A stretch of DNA of 10,573 nt from Clostridia bacterium (GTDB lineage Bacteria; Bacillota; Clostridia; Saccharofermentanales; Saccharofermentanaceae), in NCBI GenBank assembly GCA_017881645.1, contig JADGQQ010000055.1:1-10573 (forward strand), written 5' to 3'. Positions 6,053 to 10,573 of the stretch are shown here, piece by piece (the first letter of the stretch is position 1; each line of letters begins with the position of its first letter). The translations under genes and the position numbers were made by a program. The notes under the pieces are model-generated. The model made no database searches, was not told where the DNA came from, and saw only the letters and a program-made list of their open reading frames with translations.

Positions 6053-7030
6053 CGGAAGGCCTTCTCCGTAGAGTTCCGTCATCATGCGGGTCCCTCCGGT
6101 TTTTGTATGGAGAATCAGTGTGCCGGGTTCGCCCGCAGTAAGAGATCCGATGATCGCGGCGTCCGTGCCGTAGGGACTGCTCTTCATCGCAGCCAGAGCG
6201 GCATCCGCGTCCCCGGCGGCTACAACAGCAACCATTTTCCCTTCATTTCCCATATAGAGCGGGTCGAGGCCCAGAATTCCGCAGAGTCCCTGTACTTGCG
6301 CCGACACGGGAATCCGGTCTTCATCGATAGAAATACAGCCCCGTGAGGCAACGGAAAATTCGTGCAGAATCGTCGCAAGGCCTCCGCGTGTAACATCACG
6401 CATGGCTTTGATGCGGATGTTTTTTGCAAGAAGTGCCGCTACCATGCCGTGAAGCGGCGCGCAGTCACTTCGGATCGTATTCGTGATACTCATACGGGCG
6501 GACAAAATGGCTGCATGATGATCGCCGAGCGTACCGGACAGCAGAATCACATCGCCTTTTGAACAGGAAGCGGAACTGACGGCCGGAAGGTCATCCGGAA
6601 GAAATCCGACGCCGGCCGTGTTGATGTAGATCCCGCCCTTCCCTTCAATAACCTTCGTATCGCCGGCAACAATCAGTACGCCGCATTCCCTCGCCGTATC
6701 CGCCATGGATGCCGCGATCTTTTCAATATCGCCGGAATCGGCGCCTTCTTCGAGGATAAATCCGCATGTCAGATATTTGGGTGTGGCTCCGCTCATCGCT
6801 AAATCATTAACCGTACCGCAGACGGCGAGTTTGCCGATGTCTGCGCCGGCAAAAAACAGCGGCGTCACGACAAAGCTGTCGGTGGTCATGGCCAGTCGGG
6901 CCGCGCCCGGCACGACTGCGGCATCTTCCATTTTTGCGAGAACCGGATTGTCAAAATAACGTGCAAAAATGGTCGAGATGAGATCGGATGTCGCTTTGCC
7001 GCCGCTTCCGTGGGCCATTGTTATTTTCAT
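6041..7030 (-). CDS. hypE: Hydrogenase maturation protein HypE (carbamoyl dehydratase)
   Basis: HypE accepts a carbamoyl group from HypF on its C-terminal cysteine and dehydrates it with ATP to a thiocyanate, the source of cyanide for the [NiFe] centre. The 329-residue protein begins MKITMAHGSGGK (AHGSGG at 6-11). It contains MEDAAVV (34-40), TTDSFVVTP (49-57), CGTVNDLAMSGA (71-82), GDTKV (123-127), DVTRGGLAT (212-220) and ends with the diagnostic PRIC (326-329), so the reactive C329 is present. Length and order match the AIR-synthase-like family. The position written GDHG in many relatives is GDHHAAI here (169-175). The start at 7030 shares one base with the hypD stop (TAATG), and AGGAGA sits 9 bases upstream inside hypD; an in-frame ATG at 7183 lies well inside hypD. 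It is the last gene of the hyp operon. Confidence 0.96.
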   Translation of the reverse strand: MKITMAHGSGGKATSDLISTIFARYFDNPVLAKMEDAAVVPGAARLAMTTDSFVVTPLFFAGADIGKLAVCGTVNDLAMSGATPKYLTCGFILEEGADSGDIEKIAASMADTARECGVLIVAGDTKVIEGKGGIYINTAGVGFLPDDLPAVSSASCSKGDVILLSGTLGDHHAAILSARMSITNTIRSDCAPLHGMVAALLAKNIRIKAMRDVTRGGLATILHEFSVASRGCISIDEDRIPVSAQVQGLCGILGLDPLYMGNEGKMVAVVAAGDADAALAAMKSSPYGTDAAIIGSLTAGEPGTLILHTKTGGTRMMTELYGEGLPRIC

Positions 7031-8073
7031 TATGCTTTTCTCCTGTTCACAAAATAACTGAAGCAGCTTCCTTCGGTGGAGACCATGCAGGCTCCCTGCG
7101 GCGTCTCCGGTGTACAGAGCGTCCCGAACAAAGCGCAGTCGTTTGGTTTTTCCGCGCCCGTGATGACTTTCGCGCAGCGGCATTTGGGGTGGTGGCTGTG
7201 ATCCGAGTAAAGGAACTGACTGCCTGCGTCATACCCTTCGAATTCCCTGCGGAGGACCATGCCGGAATCGGGAACAACGCCCATACCGCGCCAGGCCGCA
7301 TCGCAGACGGTGAAATATTTGCTGATCATGTGCTGCGCCGTCTCATTTCCTTTGGCGGAAACAACGGACGGATATAAATTCATGACACGTCCCTCTCCGC
7401 GCTCAATCGTGCGGACCAGTGCATACAGCGCCATGAGAAGCTGTTCGCCCTCGAAGCCCGCAACCGCAAAAGGTACGCCGTGTTTCTTCGCCAGAGGTTC
7501 ATACATATCGCTGCCGGTTATCACGCTGACGTGTCCGGGAGCCAGAAATCCATCAATGCCGCCCTGCATCGTGCACACCCAGTCAATGACCCGGGGCATC
7601 GTTTTGAGGGATGTCAGCAGCCGGATATTTCGAATGTTCTGCCGGATGGCTTCATCCAGAAGCGCCGCATATACGGCGATCGTCGTCTCGAATCCAACTG
7701 CGGCAAAAACAAAAGTTTTCGACGGTTCTTCCTGAGCGAGCCGGAGCATATCCAGCGGCGAATAGACCATCCGGACCTGAGCTCCGTCTGCCTTCACATC
7801 CTGCAGACTCTGCCGGCTTCCCGTCACACGGATCATATCCCCGAATGTCGCGACCACTGTGTCTTTTGTCAGACTGAGCTCGATCAGGCGGTCGATATAT
7901 TCGGTCACCGTGACACACACGGGGCAGCCGGGGCCGGAAATTAACTGTATTTTAGGCGACAGAAGACTCGGGATTCCATTATGAGAAATCGCGGCCGTAT
8001 GCGTTCCGCAGATTTCCATAATCCGGACCGGCGGACCGTCATATTCTTTCAGGTAGGCTCTGTAATCGATCAT
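7030..8073 (-). CDS. hypD: Hydrogenase maturation protein HypD
   Basis: HypD is the iron-sulfur scaffold that, with HypC, holds the iron while cyanide and CO are attached. The 347-residue protein has MEICGTHT (19-26, C22) and GPGCPVC (47-53, C50 and C53). The 28- and 3-residue spacings match the essential cysteines of known HypD. FGDMIRV, VGFETT and APGHVSVI follow. The C-terminus carries the cluster-binding cysteines C298, C300, C313, C320, C329 and C337 in CALFGTLCTP and GACMVSTEGSC. The start at 8073 overlaps the hypC stop as ATGA, and translation is probably coupled. An upstream in-frame ATG at 8145 would add 24 unrelated residues encoded inside hypC. This makes the HypC and HypD partners adjacent and likely made in balance. 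Confidence 0.96.
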   Translation of the reverse strand: MIDYRAYLKEYDGPPVRIMEICGTHTAAISHNGIPSLLSPKIQLISGPGCPVCVTVTEYIDRLIELSLTKDTVVATFGDMIRVTGSRQSLQDVKADGAQVRMVYSPLDMLRLAQEEPSKTFVFAAVGFETTIAVYAALLDEAIRQNIRNIRLLTSLKTMPRVIDWVCTMQGGIDGFLAPGHVSVITGSDMYEPLAKKHGVPFAVAGFEGEQLLMALYALVRTIERGEGRVMNLYPSVVSAKGNETAQHMISKYFTVCDAAWRGMGVVPDSGMVLRREFEGYDAGSQFLYSDHSHHPKCRCAKVITGAEKPNDCALFGTLCTPETPQGACMVSTEGSCFSYFVNRRKA

Positions 8074-8282
8074 AATTCTTCCAGCTCCGCGAAAAGATCT
8101 GCGAGTGATGTCGCGTCCTCGTCGGACAGCACTTGCAGAATACATCCTGCATGCACCAGCACATAATCGCCCGGATGCACCGAAACGAGTCCGGCTTCCG
8201 CGCGGATCGAATTACCGCTGAAATCTACAATTGCTATCGTTCCTTCTACAGAAAGAACTTTTCCCGGCATTGCAACGCACAT
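8070..8282 (-). CDS. hypC: Hydrogenase maturation chaperone HypC
   Basis: HypC is a small chaperone that binds iron with HypD and then delivers the Fe(CN)2CO group to the hydrogenase large subunit. The 70-residue protein starts MCVAMPGKVL, with the essential C2 that becomes N-terminal after methionine removal. VDF (19-21) and GDYVLVHAG (38-46) are family hallmarks; the C-terminal helix ends FAELEEL. C47 occurs where a hydrophobic residue is more usual (HAGF). A CAGGAG site 7 bases upstream lies in the last codons of hypF, and the gene starts 4 bases after the hypF stop. Its stop codon overlaps the hypD start. Confidence 0.96.
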   Translation of the reverse strand: MCVAMPGKVLSVEGTIAIVDFSGNSIRAEAGLVSVHPGDYVLVHAGCILQVLSDEDATSLADLFAELEEL

Positions 8283-8286
8283 ATTT

Positions 8287-10536
8287 TTACTCCTGTTTCA
8301 TTTTCTGTCCGCAGATCCAAGCCTGCCCGAGACTGATTCCGCCGTCGTTCGTCGGGACCGCCTGATTGATGTATACTTCGAAGTCTACTTTCTCTAAGCT
8401 GCGAATGCAATCCTCCGTAAGAATTGTATTGGCAAAAACACCTCCGGATAAGCCCACACGGTTTTCTCCGGATGTATCACGGATCCGGCAGCATAGCGTT
8501 ACTGTCATTTGCACAATGGCCTTGTGAAATCCAAGCGCCAGAGCTCTATGGTCACAGCCGTTTTCTGCGGCTCTGTAGATGTCGCCCAGAAGTCTCACGG
8601 GATCCGCGGTAATTCCGTCCCGATCCGGATGGATCGCAAAATGCAGTTCGTAAGGTTCTATACCTGCGGCTTCAGCCTCCGCCGCTGCATTTTCCAGCAG
8701 GACAGCACACTCGCCTTCGTAGGAATTCACATGACAAATCCCCAGAACAGAGCTGACCGCGTCAAAAAGGCGTCCCATGCTGCTGGTTTGCCAGGTACGG
8801 CTTCCATCCGCAAGCACCGCCCGCAAGGTGTCGCCGTCGTTATGCGGCGTCCGTATTCCTGAAGCGTTCAGATAGCAGAACGCCGCGAGATCCGCATTGC
8901 GTGCCGCTTCATCTCCGCCGCAGAGTGCAGTATAGGAGAGGTGTGCCGCCCGCTCAAACCGGTCTTTGCTGCAAAGGAATATTTCGCCGCCCCAGATTGC
9001 ACCGTCTGTTCCGTAGCCCGTTCCGTCGAATGTCACACCGATACAGGATGAAAGATCATGTTCTGCCATCACAGACGCGGCATGCGCATGGTGATGCTGA
9101 ATCCGGATCCATTTGCGGTCTGTGTTGGTGACGCAGGCATCCGCCAGACGGCCCGTTTGGTATAAGGGATGAAGATCACTGACGATGACGTCGGGCTGCA
9201 TATGGAAAAGCCGCTGCATGCGGATAATATTCTCTTTGAAGTTCTGCTTCACTGCCGTACTGTCCATGTCGCCGAAATATTGGCTCAGATATGCCCTGTC
9301 ATTTTTATACAGACAGAAACAGCTCTTCAAATCTCCGCCCATGGCAAGAATCGTATGACCGGAAGTCGCCGGCATGGGTAAGGGACCCGGAACAAATCCG
9401 CGGCTTCTCCGGATGAGTTGTGTTCTTCCGGCCACAATGCGGGCTACGGAATCATCGAGAGGCGTTACGATCATGCGCGTGTTGTAAAGGATTCCGGCCA
9501 GATGAGGGGACGAAACGCCAAACATGTCTTCGTCCCGATACAGGATCGGCTCGTCCGAGCGGTTCGCGCTCGTCATGACAAGAGGGCCGCAGGCATCCGT
9601 CAGAAGCTGATGCAGAGCCGTATAAGGAAGAAACGCACCGGTAAACCGGCTGCCTCCGGTCAGATCATCGCAGAAGATTTTTTTCTCCGGCGTCAAAAGA
9701 ACAATCGGCCTTGCTTCGCTGCAAAGGAGTTCTTCTTCCTGTGCGGAAACGCGGCATATATCATGAACGGCCTGCAGATTCGGGAACATCACGGCGAACG
9801 GTTTGCGGTCGCGGATTTTGAAGGTCCGGAGTGCGCGGATGGAATCCGGCCGGTCCGGAAGACAAGCCAACTGATACCCGCCGATACCTTTGAGCGCGAG
9901 AACTCCGCCCCCGAGAATCAGCTCGACGGCGCGGGAGAGCGCTGCCTCTTTATGCAATTCTATGTCACCGGTCCGGAGGATCAGCTGCGGACCGCAGTCA
10001 TTACAGGAAATCGTCTGTGCATGGCGCCGGCGGTCGTCACCTTTATATTCTTTTTCGCAGGCCGGGCACATCGGAAAGTTCTGCATGGTGATCGTATCCC
10101 GGTCGTATGGGATTGTCTTCATGATGCTGTAGCGCGGGCCGCAGTCTACGCAGCTGATAAAAGGATATCCGAAACGCCGGTTCTGCGGATCAAAAAGCTC
10201 CTGCCTGCAGGCCTCGCATATCGGGAGATCTGCCGGAAGAACCGGTGTAATTTCCGTATTGTTGGCACTTGCAATAATTTGAAAATCGGCAGAGACAAGG
10301 TCCTCAGCAGACATCTGAGTAAGAACCTGCTTTACGGAGGCTCCGGTCGGAGCACGCCGGGAAAGATCCTGTATAAAAACATCCAGCGATTCCCTGCTGC
10401 CGCAGGCCCGGATCAAAACCACGCCGCCGCTGTTCTGCACAGTCCCTGTGATGCCCGAATCGTCCGCAAGGCGCGCGACAAAAGGACGGTATCCCACGCC
10501 CTGAACCAGTCCCAGTACAGTGATGAGAAAAGTCAT
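8287..10536 (-). CDS. hypF: Carbamoyltransferase HypF
   Basis: HypF uses carbamoyl phosphate and ATP to make carbamoyl-adenylate and transfers the carbamoyl group to HypE. All four parts of the usual ~750-residue enzyme are present in 749 residues. The acylphosphatase domain has VQGVGYRPF (11-19; R17, N35). A double zinc finger follows, with C107/C110/C129/C132 and C157/C160/C178/C181. The YrdC-like domain has KGIGGYQLAC (216-225), KIRDRKPFAVM (240-250) and TSANRSDEP (322-330). The Kae1-like domain has SDLHPLY (453-459), HHHAHA (481-486), FDGTGYGTDG (503-512), GLSGGVFAN (695-703) and NDGGISLGQA (730-739). The second finger spans CX2C-X17-CX2C, one residue shorter than the usual X18. The ATG overlaps the upstream stop (ATGA) and has only a weak, distant GAGGG site, so coupled translation is likely. 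It should act with HypC, HypD and HypE encoded downstream. Confidence 0.97.
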   Translation of the reverse strand: MTFLITVLGLVQGVGYRPFVARLADDSGITGTVQNSGGVVLIRACGSRESLDVFIQDLSRRAPTGASVKQVLTQMSAEDLVSADFQIIASANNTEITPVLPADLPICEACRQELFDPQNRRFGYPFISCVDCGPRYSIMKTIPYDRDTITMQNFPMCPACEKEYKGDDRRRHAQTISCNDCGPQLILRTGDIELHKEAALSRAVELILGGGVLALKGIGGYQLACLPDRPDSIRALRTFKIRDRKPFAVMFPNLQAVHDICRVSAQEEELLCSEARPIVLLTPEKKIFCDDLTGGSRFTGAFLPYTALHQLLTDACGPLVMTSANRSDEPILYRDEDMFGVSSPHLAGILYNTRMIVTPLDDSVARIVAGRTQLIRRSRGFVPGPLPMPATSGHTILAMGGDLKSCFCLYKNDRAYLSQYFGDMDSTAVKQNFKENIIRMQRLFHMQPDVIVSDLHPLYQTGRLADACVTNTDRKWIRIQHHHAHAASVMAEHDLSSCIGVTFDGTGYGTDGAIWGGEIFLCSKDRFERAAHLSYTALCGGDEAARNADLAAFCYLNASGIRTPHNDGDTLRAVLADGSRTWQTSSMGRLFDAVSSVLGICHVNSYEGECAVLLENAAAEAEAAGIEPYELHFAIHPDRDGITADPVRLLGDIYRAAENGCDHRALALGFHKAIVQMTVTLCCRIRDTSGENRVGLSGGVFANTILTEDCIRSLEKVDFEVYINQAVPTNDGGISLGQAWICGQKMKQE

Positions 10537-10573
10537 TCGGCTTCAATGCCCTCAATTTCAACTTCGGTGCCTA
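10533..10573 (-). CDS. 3' end of an upstream gene, probably hypA (partial)
   Basis: Twelve codons are visible before a TGA that overlaps the hypF start: GTEVEIEGIEAE. HypA nickel-insertion chaperones commonly end with a pattern like G-x-E-x-x-I-x-x-IE-x-E after their zinc finger, and hypA is a frequent neighbour of hypF, so this is most likely the HypA tail. HypB, the other candidate, usually ends in a different, helix-forming sequence. The evidence is short, and the gene runs off the window edge. Confidence 0.45.
   Translation of the reverse strand, partial: GTEVEIEGIEAE

Noticed and set aside
7031..7183. N-terminal extension of HypE by 51 residues
   Set aside because: It lies wholly within hypD coding sequence, while the inner ATG has AGGAGA upstream and gives the standard HypE N-terminus.
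7259..7944. Overlapping plus-strand frames of 154-158 codons opposite hypD
   Set aside because: They are antisense to the strongly conserved hypD reading frame and have no recognisable protein features.
1..10573. CRISPR array, tRNA/rRNA, insertion sequence, prophage or toxin-antitoxin genes
   Set aside because: No regularly spaced repeats, transposase or phage motifs, or small gene pairs of that kind were seen in reading the window.

Overview
This 10.6 kb window carries ten complete genes and one partial gene, all on the minus strand, so transcription runs from high to low coordinates. The sequence suggests a Bacillota (Firmicutes) chromosome of intermediate GC. The reasons are strong GGAGG-type ribosome binding sites, an EcsA-like ABC exporter, a NERD-like protein of the type seen in that phylum, and tight ATGA/TAATG overlaps. 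A more exact placement (Erysipelotrichia or Clostridia) would be a guess.

Region 1 (10573 to about 6041) is a [NiFe]-hydrogenase maturation operon: a 3' fragment probably of hypA, then hypF, hypC, hypD and hypE. Adjacent genes overlap by 1-4 bases or sit 4 bases apart. Together these proteins make the Fe(CN)2CO group. HypF and HypE make a thiocyanate on the HypE C-terminal cysteine, and HypC-HypD carries the iron and receives the cyanides. HypA works in nickel insertion. All the key motifs of HypF, HypC, HypD and HypE are present, including the HypE C-terminal PRIC. The hydrogenase structural genes and hypB are not in the window.

Region 2 (about 5983 to 3618) is a two-gene ABC exporter operon. 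It has its own promoter (TTGACT, 16 bp, extended -10 TATGCT), and a 22-bp near-perfect palindrome covers the -10 and probable start site. The genes are an EcsA-like ATPase and a 12-segment permease built as two halves.

Region 3 (about 3560 to 1320) holds a degenerate NERD-domain-like protein, a coiled-coil protein overlapping it by 11 bases, and an MmcQ/YjbR-family protein. An 11-bp hairpin follows.

Region 4 (about 1234 to 1) is a monocistronic SDR/NAD-dependent epimerase with its own extended -10 promoter. A strong hairpin terminator follows it, and a ribosome-binding-site-like sequence lies right at the window edge.

The hyp genes are textbook. The least described parts are the inactive-looking NERD protein with its coiled-coil partner, and the unidentified operator in front of the exporter. 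There is no CRISPR array, tRNA, rRNA, insertion sequence or phage gene, and no gene-free stretch longer than 300 bases.
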